Shown here: piece by piece, positions 32,048 to 44,025 of the stretch | How positions within the stretch are numbered: position 1 is the stretch's first letter | Layout of the letters: every line of letters begins with the position of its first letter | Assembly (NCBI GenBank): GCA_002794775.1 | Contig: NBAY01000017.1 | Span: 62,001 to 126,000 of the forward strand | Length of the DNA: 64,000 nucleotides | From: Porodaedalea pini | Lineage: Eukaryota > Basidiomycota > Agaricomycetes > Hymenochaetales > Hymenochaetaceae | Direction: 5' to 3' | Made by a program: the position numbers and the translations under genes | Notes under the pieces: model-generated | The model's input: the letters and a program-made list of their open reading frames with translations, nothing else | The model's database searches: none | Told to the model about the DNA's origin: nothing

Positions 32048-33486
32048 ATGCCTCCAAAAAAGCAGGACAAGGGTGGGGGAGCGAAGGTCAATGTCGACAA
32101 GGCGAGTAAGGTGGTCTTTGTCTGCCTTCGTCAAAGAAATTTATATCTATTTCCTCTAGACATTCGGCATGAAGAATGTATGTCACTCGCCACACTCTTC
32201 GCTCGTAATCACGCGCCTCTGACGACATCCGGCACGGTGTAGAAAAACAGGTCCGCGAAGGTGCAGAAGCAGGTCGCGACGATCCAGGCGCAGTCCGCGA
32301 CCGCGGGCAAGTCGCGCGCGGCGCTGGAGAAGGAAAAGGAGAAAGCACTGCGCGAGAAGCAGAAAGCGGAGGAGGAAAAGCGCGCGAAGGAGACTGCCGC
32401 ACTGCTCAAGCCCGTGCAGACGCAGAAGGTGCCATTTGGCGTCGACCCGAAGACGGTACTGTGCTCGTTCTACAAGGCGGGTCACTGTGAGAAAGGGAAC
32501 AAGTGCAAGTTTAGTCATGACTTGAATGTCGGACGGAAGGTAGAAAAGAAGAATCTGTACGAAGATACGAGAGAGGAAAAGCTTAAAGGTGTGTTCTACA
32601 ATAACTTCGTCAGCGTGTCGTGCTCATATCCCGCAGATACCATGGAGACCTGGGACGAGGCGAAGTTACGATCTGTCGTACTCTCAAAAGCTGGTAACCC
32701 GAAGACCACCACAGATGTATACACTTCACATTACTTTCATTGTAGGCACGCTCTAAACTGCTCATAGATTGTATGCAAATTTTTCATCGAGGCAATCGAG
32801 AGTCAAAAGTGAGTTAAATGTATGTAAAGCATCTATTCTCATGATCTGATTTTACTCCAAGATTCGGCTGGTTCTGGGAATGTCCAAACGGAGAGAAGTG
32901 CCAGTACCGACACGCCTTACCACCAGGATTCGTGCTCAAATCGCAGAAGAAGGCGGCCGAAGAGGCAGCAAAGGCGAATACTATCAGCCTGGAAGAGTTC
33001 TTGGAAGTAGAGGTGCGTTTCAATGCATTGTTCGTGACTTGAGGCCTGAACTGACATACTGCCCTTTGCTTCAGCGCCATAAACTAGGCTCGAATCTGAC
33101 ACCGGTGACGCCAGAATCCTTCGCAAAGTGGAAAACGACGCGGATGGACAAGAAGAAAGCGGAACAAGAGGCATTGAAGAAGGCGAAGGATACCCAGGCT
33201 GCGGCGGGCAAGAATTCAGGCATGAGCGGACGAGATCTGGTACGTTTTCGGTGTCCCTTCTATGAATTCGTGGGCTCTGAGATAACTGAAATATTAGTTT
33301 ACATACAACCCTGAGTGGTTTGTGGATGAGGATGAGGAGGCAGAGGATGAATGGGATATTGAGAAATACAGGCGAGAGGCTGAGGCAGAGCACGATGCAG
33401 AAGAAGCGTCCCGACTTGCAGGTCTCAGCATTGAGGACGAGGGCTACCGGGAGGGCGCACCCGCTTCTGCAGATGCGGGCTCTTGA
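32048..33486 (+). CDS. TMA46: CCCH zinc-finger protein, ZC3H15/Tma46 type
   Basis: This family binds the GTPase DRG1/Rbg1 and translating ribosomes. ATG 32048 opens [19 protein letters not shown] microexon of 18 nt (32160-32177) encodes TFGMKN, joining to [11 protein letters not shown], a hallmark of the family. Then comes a Lys/Glu/Ala coiled region, the first CCCH finger ([19 protein letters not shown]), a conserved middle, and a second finger ([20 protein letters not shown] to CQYRHALP). An acidic tail holds [20 protein letters not shown]. The gene ends 121 bp from the end of the convergent carrier gene. The symbol follows the yeast orthologue. Confidence 0.9.
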
Positions 33487-33607
33487 GCTGTTGGTGTATG
33501 CCGACATGAAGCAATCACACTGTATTATTTTAACTGTTCCATTTGTGCACTAAGATATACAATGTATGCGCTTTCTTTTCCTTCCCTCCTGCAGACGAAA
33601 AGCGCGC

Positions 33608-34871
33608 CTACACACCGAGTACGCGTTTCCCCCACTGCCACACAGCGAAGCTCGTCGCCGTCATGGGCACCACCTTCGCAAGACCAATGCCCAACCCGAC
33701 ATAGAACCCACGCCATCCGCGCGCCTGCCACACGCGGCGCACCGTCTCGCTGAACGTCAGCCACGCACGCGGGTCCGGATTTGTCAGTCCGCCGACCTGC
33801 ATACGCCGGCGTACAATCTCGAACGGATACGAGATCGTCTGTGAGGCGGAGCCCGCGAGTGCGCCGATCGCGAGGTCCGCGATAGGTGTCGGTTTCGGTT
33901 TCCGCTGGCCTGGCTCAGGGGCCGGGAGGAGCAGCGCGCGCAGGTAGCCCCACGTAAGGAAGGACGTACCCGCGTAGGGCACCATCCCCATGAGCGTTAC
34001 CGTAAATCCACGGTAGAAAGAAAGGACCGGGAAGTGATAGAACAGGTGAGCGCGGAGTGCTTTGGCGGATGACCTGGATAGTTCAGAGGCAAGTGTGGTG
34101 GTTGGCTTGAATCCCGCGCTTTCGTGATAGATGTTTGAGATGGCCATACGGAGAGATGGACGAGGAAACCGTCCGCCTTTGCTCGTGTCTTCGTGCGAGC
34201 GGGTGACATACGCGAGTCTAACACGCGTTAATTCTAGAGGGTATGTACAGCAGACTGATAATGTTCCTACGCAGGTTGTTAGTATGTCGCAGTAATTAAA
34301 TTACATCGAGGATCATATGTACCAGAAATTGATCCAGCGGCAAATCTTCTGAAGTTGGTCTCGCTTTCCCTTGTCGGCATAAGTGCCTGTCAAGAAACTT
34401 CAAGTTAAACAGAGCCTTGCAGAAATGGTAGTGTACGTACGAGGTGGATCTGGTCGTAGAACATGTACTTTATGGCGGCATACGGAAATATACGTAGCAG
34501 AGTAGCCGAATGCCCTTGCAGCAAGCCCCGTACACCATATGAATTGTATATTTCCACCCCAGCGCGGTATGCACCGCTCCATGTACCTGTGAAGCCGTCG
34601 CGACGTCGATCGCTAGAATGTGGCAAGAGCTAGTCATGCAACGTACCTGCATACTTTTGGAAGTCCGGATTAGAGGTTTGAAATAAGATCTTAACTCTGT
34701 CAAGAGGAGCAACAACTGTCTTCGCCTACGCGCTCCTGTCAGCCCTTACGGTCCATTCGTTGATGAGCGGAGTATACGCACTACACATCCCGCGAACCCC
34801 CCAGCTATCCCGGAGCGAACGATATAATTGAAGTTTTGCTTGTCTCCTATTACTGATGCATCTGAAGGCAT
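33608..34871 (-). CDS. LEU5: Mitochondrial carrier, LEU5/SLC25A42-like (CoA carrier)
   Basis: This inner-membrane mitochondrial solute carrier is probably for coenzyme A or adenine nucleotides. The start ATG 34871 opens [20 protein letters not shown]. The three repeats each carry the carrier motif: [26 protein letters not shown] and [12 protein letters not shown]. Other blocks are [38 protein letters not shown] and [18 protein letters not shown]. Several short introns interrupt it. The choice of LEU5 over other adenine-nucleotide-like carriers rests on the [15 protein letters not shown] start and the FPYAAIKY block and is moderately sure. It shares a short divergent promoter with CWC2. Confidence 0.85.
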
Positions 34872-35185
34872 TCGAGGTTGTCAGAGCATAAGAGGGGAAC
34901 TTGGAAGATGACGGAGGAGGGTGGAGAGGCAGTCCGGCAGCTCAGCATAAACGTCGATCCGGTCGAGCTCACGTGCAAAATATACTTGCGGTGCAACTTG
35001 GAAAAATCCAGGCTGAGGAAGATATGTCTTTAGTTACAATAAAATAACCATTAATTCTCTGGGCACCCTAAGCAAGCGTCTTAAATTTCACTTTTCTTGC
35101 TTGAGTTGTGACGAAGAGTCATGAAAGAGTTGAAACGAGTGGACTTTCCGGATTTGGGGGCCATAACTTTCTGTGACGAACGACG
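34872..35185. promoter_or_regulatory. Divergent promoter region, LEU5-like / CWC2
   Basis: Two housekeeping genes start 314 bp apart on opposite strands. No TATA box or other clear site was seen. Confidence 0.4.
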
Positions 35186-36498
35186 ATGAGCTCGAGCACA
35201 ACTACAACGGAAGTGACGCAGGTCGTGCCAACAACGTCCGTAAAGCCTCTCACGACTCTGAAGCCACCAAAAAAGCTCAAGCCGGCACGGAAGCAGGTCA
35301 AGCCCGGACAAGTGGAGAAGAAGGAGACAGTACAGACCGGGAAGGAGTACAGTGAGCATCGCGCTTTGAGCTTCACCCTTGGCATAGCTTATTTGAATGT
35401 CCAGATATATGGTATAACAAATGGGCTGGTGGAGACAGGGAAGACAGCTACTCGAAGTGCGTTACTCTCTGGTTAGTAGGTAGCTCCTGCTGACTTTTCC
35501 TCAGCAAAGTAAAATCCCAGACACGCTGCAACATCAAGCGCGATCAGGGACTGACGCGGGCCAACACGACCGGGATCCGGTACTGCTGCCTCTTCTTCGC
35601 ACGCGGGTGCTGCCCATACGGCTGGGAATGCGAGTACTTGCACATGCTGCCCGACGAGACGTGGGCACTGCCGGACACGTCCAAGGACTGCTTCGCGCGC
35701 GACAAGTTCGTCGACTACCGCGACGACATGGGCGGCGTCGGTAGCTTCTCACGTCAGAATCGGACGCTCTATATTGGGAGAATAAAGGAGAATGGGCCTG
35801 GGCCGGAGACGGAGGAAATCGTGATCAGGCATTTCAAGGAGTGGGGTCCCATTGAGAAGAGTGCGTGGCTCTTCGTCAGCTCCCTTTCCATTTGATTCTG
35901 CTAACATTTGATTTGCTTAGTTCGTGTTCTACAGTACCGAAGCGTTGCTTTCGTGACGTACGTCTCAGAACTCAATGCACAGTTTGCGAAGGAGGCAATG
36001 GCGTGCCAGTCGATGGATAATGACGAGATCCTCAACGTGCGCTGGGCAACTGAGGACCCAAACCCTACGTCCAAGGTCCAGGAGCAGTGGCGCATCCTCG
36101 ATATGGGCCGCAAGGCCATCCAGGAGCGCATGGACCCGCGCATCATTGACGCTATGCGTGCCGTACGTGCACTAGAGGATGGCGAGGAACTGAAGGACGA
36201 GGGTGAGGGCGCCGATGTCGAGGAGGAACAGCGAAGGGAACTCGAGGCGCTCGCAGGCAGCGATGGTACCGACGAGTCGGACCATGACGACCAGCCGAGC
36301 TCGAAGAGGCGACGTCTGGACGAACCGGGTGTTTCTGCTCAGCCTACGGGGCTTCTTAATTCTGATACCATTGAGGGACTCAAATACTTCGCCGAGATTC
36401 GAAAACGGCACGAGAACACGAAAGTAGTAAAACAGATTGCTCCGCCGAAGCCGTTAACGTCGAGTCTCGCTTTAGATTATGGGAGCGACGACGACTAG
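35186..36498 (+). CDS. CWC2: Pre-mRNA splicing factor Cwc2 (RBM22-like)
   Basis: Cwc2 binds U6 snRNA and links the NineTeen complex to the spliceosome core. Order: Lys/Pro-rich N-tail, the Torus region with WYNKWAGGD, the CCCH finger (GIRYCCLFFARGCCPYGWEC followed by EYLHMLP), then an RRM (RTLYIGRI; RSVAFVTYVSELNAQFAKEA) and a helical, acidic C-tail that ends LALDYGSDDD. Start ATG 35186 is the first ATG in frame. An intron inside the RRM follows GPIEK. The gene ends 277 bp from the convergent ankyrin gene. Confidence 0.93.
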
Positions 36499-36775
36499 CA
36501 TGTTGTACATTTTTTATTGCCTCTGTAATTCATAAGTTGGATCGATTTGTATCTTCATGAGCTCAACCACGGCTTGTTATTACATGTAGATTGATGCCTG
36601 AACGAAGGAGTAGCTTTCAATCAGCCTGTAAATGTCCGTGCAATCGGTAAGCACGGAACCGCCAGAAATGCGAAAATGGTCTACATTGATAGTACAACAA
36701 AGAATATAGAGGATCCAATCTCCTTTCTCTTTCATTCAGTTAAGAAAGGAGGGGAAGAGACAACCACACTCACTA

Positions 36776-37699
36776 TCATACATATCCAATGCGCCGCATG
36801 CGCTGGATTGTAGACAGATCCGGCCTCGCACCTTTATCCAGAAAATACCGAACAACGTCTCGCGCATCCGTCTCAACAGCCAACCGCAGCATCGCCGTCG
36901 TCACTTTCACCCTATCCTCAACCCGTCTGCGTTTCGTACACCTCCTCTTCCTCTTCTTCACCTTCGTATCGATATACTCATCTCTCAAACCGCCATCGCA
37001 CGCCTCCCCGTCCTCATTTTCACAGCCAGCTTCCTCCTCAGCCTCGCGCTCGATCAGCGCACGCACAAGTGCAATATCCCGCTTCTTGATCGCGACGCGC
37101 ACGGCGAGTGCATCTTTCAGATTCGGCGACGCCCCCTGTGCGAGCAATAATTTGATGAGTGGACGGTGCCCAGCATGCACTGCGCGCACGAGCGCATAAC
37201 CCTCGTGCGCGTTCGGGTTGGGCGGGCGGATACCTGCATTCATATACAGGTAGCGGATGAACGGCAGTGGTGCATCGGTACGCGAATAGCGCGCTGGCGG
37301 AGTACGTGGGGCGAGGGATTTGAACAGCCATTTTGGCAGAAGCGGCCGATCGCCTTCGTCCGGTGTGGTTGACTCGCTCGCAGAAAGGCAGAGCAAGGCA
37401 TCGAGCACGTCCTCTGAACAGATGGCATATTTAAGCGCGTAGGTCACTAGCTCGCCTCGTGTGTATTGCGTTGATATTCGAGTAACATATCGCAGGAAGA
37501 TGTACTCTGCACGATAGCTGGGATGGGTGGATTTGAATATGCCTTGAGTTCGTTTGTTGAGAATGGGAACTGATTCGCTCAGTGCAGAGAGCTGGATCTC
37601 ATATATTAGCTATTAAACAGTCAAACACATATTCTGAAGCAGCAGGAGAGTCTAACGGACCTCTACGGGAAGTTTTTCTAACATCGAGGGTGCAAGCAT
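36776..37699 (-). CDS. Ankyrin-repeat protein, function unknown
   Basis: Two exons (37699-37661 and 37597-36776) join in phase to 286 residues starting MLAPSMLEKLPVEIQLSALS. The N-terminus resembles an F-box-like or all-helical segment (LPVEIQLSAL). Ankyrin units are visible at NAHEGYALVRAVHAGHRPLI with KLLLAQGASPNLKDALAV, and again near the C-terminus (AVETDARDVVRYFLDKGARP). Between them is an acidic patch then a strongly basic block (KVKKRKRRCTKRRR), a likely nuclear localisation signal. If only the long ORF were used, the protein would start at 37447 and lose about 60 residues. Confidence 0.75.
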
Positions 37700-38243
37700 G
37701 CTCGTAAGTGCCAGTACTAGTGCAAGCGGAAGAATTTACTTCAGGCTTCGTCGATCCTTCGGAGTTCCAACAGTGCAGATCCTAGCAGTCCGCGGGCCTT
37801 TCAAGTTCATTTTATTCAAACGATCGCCATGATTCCTCGTCAATGGTTTGCAGCCTTTACAGTATGCTGGAATGCGCCAGTGACGCCAAGTCTTTACGTG
37901 GCTTCTCCCGAAGCTATTGTAAAACGTAGACATTAACTTCACTAGTAACAGGATGTGCAAATGAGTAGAAACTCGCATAACAAACAGTAAGTAGAAATGA
38001 GCGACTATTCTGTGGAATAGGAACGAGCGTAGGAAAATGTTGATATAAAGCTACAAGTCCAACAAGTATGCATAAAGAGCATAGTGGATGTAGAGCATAG
38101 TCGACCGGCGAGAATTCATGAACGCTAGTAGAGGAGTAAAATGGTTTTCAATGCAGTACGAAGAGGCCTCAGTCCAGCATTAAACCGGAAAAAAGGTTGC
38201 TTCATTATGCCGTTGGATGAAGCGGCCTATCAGCGGATGTCTA
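37700..38243. other. Intergenic region, no gene recognised
   Basis: About 540 bp between two minus-strand genes. A short minus-strand frame at 37736-37978 has no family pattern. A plus-strand frame (38141-38404) overlaps the last exon of the next gene and is taken as a shadow. Confidence 0.5.
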
Positions 38244-39306
38244 CTACGCAAGGAGATACCACAGACGACCGCGGGCGGATTCGGCGAGTTGTGAGAGGAT
38301 CAACAGGCAGGAGGCTGTCAAAACGTGAACAGCTGTGTGAGTCAAAGCGATCAACGGGGCTATGGAACTCCGCAAGGTGCGATCGTCCGGCACCGTCGAA
38401 ATGACTATGTGCAGGTCAAGTGAATCAACTTTGTCAGCCTCACGTAGAAAAGCAGACGAAGTACTGAAATGAAATCGGACTCACCCAAGACAGAGGAAGC
38501 GCCTGAGGAATGATACGGGGACTTTGAAGAACTTGCCCTTCTTCCGAGCTCGCTTTTCTTCATCGGGAATCAACTGAATACGAGTAGTCAAAGGGTATCT
38601 GAGTTATTTGAAAAAATGACGTAGATTACGGCACCTACAGGGTACTCTGGCACAGCAGACAGGGAAGAAAGGTAATGTATTCCCGAGCGATATGCATTCT
38701 GCAACGGAAATTAACCGTGTCTACCCGAATAGTATATCTTAGAAGAATTAGACTTACAACCGCTTCCTCTTCGCTATGCATGGTAGGATCATGCAAATGG
38801 AACGTAGTCTGGACTAGGGCATGCTCGCGCGAGGGTTCAGGTCCGCGTGAAAGCGTGGAGGCTCGATGCTCGGAATCGTCATTCTTGCGGTCATAAGGTG
38901 TACTACCCTCTCGGAATCGAGGCCTTCGAGACCTGGCAGCGTTCGCGGAGTCTCGGAGTACGTCAACTTGCGTAAGAAGGTCATCCGCGGACCGTGTGCT
39001 GCCATCGGTGTTCCTGCGCTCGACAGGCTTCGGAATCTCCTCAGGCGGGACGCGAGGAATTGCTTTTATAACGTCGCAGGAATCCTCAGCATCTGTCGTG
39101 TCGAGATCGTCTGACTCTGGAATGCTGAAGCTAAGTTCTTCCGTCAGGATACTCGCTGAGTCATCTAGACGTGGAACGGACGATGAGGACGGTGGCGTTA
39201 AGAGGTTCCTAAGTGCGCGCATAGGGACAAGACGTTGGATTAGGAGCACAGTAGGAAGTATAGAGAAAAGCTGAGTAGAATAGAAGGACAAAGCAGACAG
39301 TCTCAA
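38244..39306 (-). CDS. Unknown protein, Ser/Asp-rich with basic segment
   Basis: No family recognised. Three exons (39306-38758, 38573-38485, 38463-38244) join in phase to 285 residues. The first exon begins MRLSALSFYSTQLFSILPTV, which looks like a signal anchor; an internal Met at 39222 (MRALRNLLTPPSSSS) is the alternative start without it. A Ser/Asp/Glu-rich low-complexity region follows, then a basic block (RARKKGKFFKVPVSFLRRF) in exon 2. Exon 3 is mildly hydrophobic and its last part has a plus-strand ORF opposite. Its 3' end is the least certain. It is divergent to COQ4. Confidence 0.45.
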
Positions 39307-39832
39307 CCAGAAAGACGGGTGCGTAAGAAAGAGGAGAGGATAAGTTGCAGAAAATGGGAGGCATTCTTCAAGACTGATTTTCTATCATTTTAAAGCAAGG
39401 GGCTCATAAAGATCCAAGCCACGTCCGCCGGGTCCACACGTGTTGGTCCCACAATAGCATCAGTATTGATACGCGCCATCGCGTGCCACTGGGAGCTCTT
39501 AGAGCAGCATCTTTTAGTGCTAATATTAATGGGCGCCCGGGTCTCTTTCAGGTTGTTCACTGGCAGCTCCGAGTCTAGATTAAACCCTACCGCGCAGTGG
39601 TAAAAGCAAGCATAAAGTGTTCAACGGCAGTGAGCGAACAGAATGCGAGCTAGAGCAGATTCAGAGCCTTTTAAGATTCTAGGCACGTCGGGTCAGAGGA
39701 GGAGGCAAGGGGCTCCGACGGCATGCGTGTGCAGCGAGGCAGACTCGGAGTGACAACATGTATTTCCTCATCTTGTATCTCCTGTCACAGAGAACGTTAC
39801 AACACGCTCTAGACTCAACGTCACGTGCGCTA
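39307..39832. promoter_or_regulatory. Divergent promoter region upstream of COQ4
   Basis: It separates the unknown minus-strand gene from COQ4 by 526 bp. An in-frame ATG at 39758 upstream of COQ4 exists, but the later ATG is better placed for a mitochondrial presequence. No regulatory motif was identified. Confidence 0.35.
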
Positions 39833-40826
39833 ATGCTTTCTCTCTTCAAACCCATATTTTCCCGCCCGACAGGCGCACTTGCATGCAGAGCGGTAGCACT
39901 GTCTGCAAAATCACTTCCAGTACAGGTAGCAGGAATTGACTCGCAACGATGTGCTAGCACAAAGTCAGCGTATGATGGCCATACGCCTCTGAACTGGTTC
40001 GAGAACGCCTTCCTCGCGGTGGGCTCGGGCATTGTACTGCTCACGAACCCGAACAGAGCTGGTGCGCTGGTCTCCTTGTCCTCTAATCTCATAATACTAA
40101 AGTTCAATCTGAAGACATGGTTGCTGCACTTGGAGAGACAACTGCAGGGCCGTCGCTTCCCCGCCTACGAGAACGCATGCTTGAGAGCGCCGAGGGTCGG
40201 CGGATCCTAAAAGCACGCCCGCGTATTAACACGCGTACCGTCGATATGAACGTACTAGCAGCACTTCCAGAGGGTTCTATGGGACGCACGTACGTCTCTT
40301 GGCTAGAGCGGTGCAACGTAACGCCCGATTCGCGCGAGCCTGTGAGCCGACCAGCACGCATGTCCGCGGTTCATTTCGATTTATCTTATAAACATGTTTC
40401 TAGGTACATTACATCGACGATCCTGAGCTTGCGTATGTGATGCAGCGGTACCGTGAATGCCACGATCTCTACCACGCCGCGATCGGCCTTCCCGTCGACG
40501 GCCTCTCGGAGCTCGCTGTCAAAGCGTTCGAATTTGCTAATCTCGGTCTCCCGATGGCAGCTCTCTCCGCCGCTCTTGGTCCACTCCGTCTCTCGAGCGC
40601 TCGCCGAGAACGCTACTTCCGAGAATATTTGCCCTGGGCGCTGCGTTGTGGAGGCTCTGCGCAGAGCTTGATCACCGTATATTGGGAGGAGAGATGGACG
40701 CAGGATATCGGGGAGCTACGGCGAGAGTTGGGTCTTATAGAGCCGCCGCCAACAGTATGGAAGAAACCTCGTAAACCTCTAGAGAGTCAAGAGAAGTTGC
40801 AGACGAAGGAGTCCGTAGTTCAATGA
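39833..40826 (+). CDS. COQ4: Ubiquinone biosynthesis protein Coq4
   Basis: Coq4 is a mitochondrial matrix-side scaffold and catalytic component of the CoQ synthome. Start ATG 39833 gives MLSLFKPIFSRPTGALACRA, a basic and Ser/Ala-rich presequence. Then TPLNWFENAFLAVGSGIVLL, ALGETTAGPSLPRLRERML, and the metal-binding HDxxH block in RYRECHDLYHAAIGLPVDG. The second half has EFANLGLPMAALSAALGPLR and LPWALRCG. Two introns join in phase (after NPNRAG, and before VHYIDDPELAYV). The C-tail after EPPPTVWKKPRKP is Lys/Glu-rich. Confidence 0.93.
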
Positions 40827-41281
40827 TCACTATCCTTGGTGTTACTTATATTATAATATATACACCCGGCTGTGTTTGTTTGGTTCAAACGTGATAGCAC
40901 GAGAAGAAATGAATATGCATAGAATATCAACATTCTGAGTCCTACTTTGAAAAACAAATGGCTAACCGGACAAGGCGAGTCCATATAAGAAGACATGTTT
41001 CGTGATCATGAAGTCAGAGAGTAACATACGATGATCTGGGACCGAGAATGAGATTGAGAAAGCAATGACACTGCGTAATGGAAATTTGTGAGAATCCGAT
41101 GCAAAGCGACGACAGCTGATCCAGGTGCAATAAATAAATGCTATAGCATTTTCACAAGTCTGTTGGGCCGTAATGATGAAAGATGGAGAGATGTCAAGTT
41201 GCATGCAGAAGCGTAATGTCACTAATTATAATCCTTGGTTGTTCCTTTCATTCTATCGTTGGAGCCGTAAGGAAAGGCCTT
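40827..41281. other. Convergent intergenic region, COQ4 / KEN-box protein
   Basis: 455 bp between two gene ends; it holds both 3' untranslated regions. An AT stretch near 40840-40862 may be the COQ4 cleavage region. No gene was seen. Confidence 0.4.
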
Positions 41282-43430
41282 TCAAAATGCCTTCCGTGCA
41301 CCCGGTCCTGGGATTTTGCTGGTAGTCTTTGTCGGCGGCATAGGCAACCGCGAAGTTGACGATCCGCTCGAAGTCATGAACGACGAACGAGAGAAGGCCA
41401 CAGAGGATGCGGATGATGTCCGGCCCAAAGTTCTACTAGAAGTCGAGGTAGCTCGGTTAAGCGGAGGGGCAAACGTGCTCCTTCCCAAAGTGGCCGATCT
41501 AATCAAATCTGCCGAGGGGCGCTGTGGACCGGTTTTCAAGGTCGATGCTCGGGGGATTGGAGATTGCACCTCGTTTATCGTGGAGTCCCTCGTTTTGAAA
41601 AGTGGCGCATTTGCCGTTAGTGGGACGCGACGTGCACCGCCGAGACGGCCCGTAGTCGCGAAGTTATTTCCCTTAGCAGGTGTAGGCTTAGCGGACGTGG
41701 ACACGGACAATCGCCTTGCACTCTGAGCAAGTGGAGCCTGTCGTAGTTTCTGGTCCTGATTATGGCCCTGGCTGGGTAGAGGATCAAAAGCCTTCGGCTT
41801 CGCCGACGAAAGTTCATGCCCAACGCTGGCACGCCTTCCAACGGAAGGTTGTGAAATTGAGGTGCGGCGTACAGAAGCAGGAGGCGCAACAGTACTTGCC
41901 ACCGTCGTATCAGGCTGCTTGATTGCAAGTAACTGAGATCGCGCAAGCGGCTTTATCTCTATGGACGACGGCCGAAGGCGCAGAGACCCTGACTTTGTGT
42001 GTTGCGACGCACCCAGTCCGGTGTCAATTTGTTCCTTTACCTTCTCCACAATGTCATTACTAGAGCTACGCGACAGCATACCGTTCCTCCGGAGCACGGC
42101 GTGGCTTTTCTTAGGCGCAAGTGCCTGCCCTCGCTTGTTGCTTCCTGCGGACAGAGGGGAAGAGGATGGAGTGCGTGACTGCAGGTCGATTGGTGAGGCA
42201 AGGCTGGTAGGGTTTTCGTCTCCCTCAGATCCAAACCTCAAGCTGAATTGTGATGAAGAACGACAGAATGCGGTCGAAGTTGTCCGAGCTGGAGTCTGTG
42301 TTTTGGCATTACACAGCTCTTCTTCCGGCGTGGTGACGTTGGTCTGCTGCGGCGAGCATGGCTTCTCCAAATAATGTACTTTTTTTAATGCTATCCAATA
42401 AGCATTGAGAAGATGGTCACGGAGCAAGGCACTCACTGTTGCTGGCCATTTCTTGAGGCGTTCTCGGAGAGGAGCCGGTCGTTCTATTTGAACTGTTATC
42501 TGAACTATTGCCGCGTGCGAAATCCGCGAAAGAATCCTCCTCCAGACGTGCCAGGAAAGACATGTCATCATTAAGGAGGTCTCCCGACAAATCCATCTTC
42601 TTCATACCCAACGAACTGTGGATCTCGAAGGATGAACCACGAAGACCTGACAGTGGGTCTTGGAATGCCGGACTGGAGTCGGAGGCAGGCGTAGAGCTCA
42701 TCAATGCCGGGGATTGTGAAGCGAACGGAAGTGAAGCCGCTGGAGATACACTACTGTAAGGTGAGGCATTGGGTTGAGTGTGAAGAGTGGTGGACGCAGA
42801 GTTCACTTTTGGAGACAAGAGGTTCCGCGGTGTCCGAGCTGCCCGAAGAGAAGCCAGAGGTGACGAAACCGGCGGTGTCGAGGGTCCATACTTAGCCATG
42901 CCTGCAGCAAATTTGAGAGCGCTCTTCGGAGTGGTAGTGGGCGTGTCGAGTACCAGCCGCTTGTCTCGTGCCACACTTTGCGGCGTCCGAATGTTGCTAT
43001 TAGTTGGAATAATACAGATTTCCGAAAGCGGCTCCCGTGGCTCTTCTCCTCGATCTATAATGTCCTCTGCTATTTTGCATGCGCTTTCGAGCTCGTCCGC
43101 AAGCTGCACCAGACAGAGGTTTGACGCATCGTCGTTCTTTGGTTCTAAAGAGAACGATTTCCCAAACGAATTGGTTTGAGCATCGCGACCAAAATCTTGG
43201 CTATGGTCCACCCGCGAGTGTGTGCATTTAAAAAAGAGGGCCTCGAAGCATCCACCATCGTATGACTTCGTGTCAGTGTATTTCGGTGTGGTTGAAATCA
43301 AGTTTTCCTTGTCAGAGCCCGAGTCGGGAGACGGCGATGGTGATGACACAGTGGGAGTCGACGGTGAGGTCTCTGAAATGGTGAGAGGATCGAAAAGAGC
43401 AAGGAGGCTTGGACGAGGACGAGAGGCCAT
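41282..43430 (-). CDS. Unknown Ser/Thr/Pro-rich protein with KEN box
   Basis: Two exons (43430-42437, 42378-41282) join in phase to 696 residues. No domain was recognised. The N-terminus reads SGSDKENLISTTPKYTD, with a KEN sequence of the kind the APC/C recognises. Many SP/TP sites follow (PSTPPVSSP, RAARTPRNLLSPK, TPTTTPKSALKFAAGMAKY), which fits CDK phosphorylation. The C-terminal half is basic and Ser-rich (RRTSISQPSVGRRASVG; SRLPMPPTKTTSKIPGPG), like a microtubule- or spindle-associated protein. A short FADFARG acidic-hydrophobic segment is at exon 1's end. A cell-cycle role is inference only. It starts opposite XRN1 across 595 bp. Confidence 0.7.
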
Positions 43431-44025
43431 GGTGGACGTTCTGATTCAACAGTTTGCCTCCGTTGAGATTCGCTTGTGGTGCGTCATGCCACTTTCGGAC
43501 AGGCCCGTGACTTACACGCGCACCACGCGTGTCTTCCGAGCTCCGATTTAGCCTCCGCTATCCTTGCTAAATATTAGCATTCCATAGGAGTTAATAGGGC
43601 GAAAGTACTAGTCATATAATGTGAAATGGTATATGAATATTGTTTTTTTTTGTCGTATTCTGACCCTCACTCGATTTCGGCAGTCTTAAAAATAAATAAA
43701 TAAATACTGAGTATAACCATGAGAGCCCAACGATTCATCCTGATAACTAGAAATCAGTACTATTATATATGTAGACATCTGAGAGTATGCAGCAGAATCT
43801 CCCGCTGCACTTCGATTCTTATTTGTGATCTCAAGTTTCTCTGTCAGCCCGTTCCGTGCAACAAAGAAGGACCTTTGTCACCAGTCCAAAAAAAGAAGTG
43901 TCCGGGGGCAAGCTTTCGTGCCGCTTCAATTCACTGGCATTGCAATCCGCAACCACAACTCAACTGCGTGCCACTCGTTTGTTTGTACAGAATCACACGA
44001 CTTCGACAGCAGAAGAACTAGCGAG
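43431..44025. promoter_or_regulatory. Divergent promoter region, KEN-box protein / XRN1
   Basis: 595 bp with an AT-rich centre (around 43640-43700, including repeated AAATA units at 43689-43706). No start-site motif was identified. Confidence 0.4.

Noticed and set aside
38141..38404. Plus-strand ORF of 87 residues
   Set aside because: Overlaps the last exon of the minus-strand unknown gene; neither strand is decisive, and the minus version joins to exons in phase.
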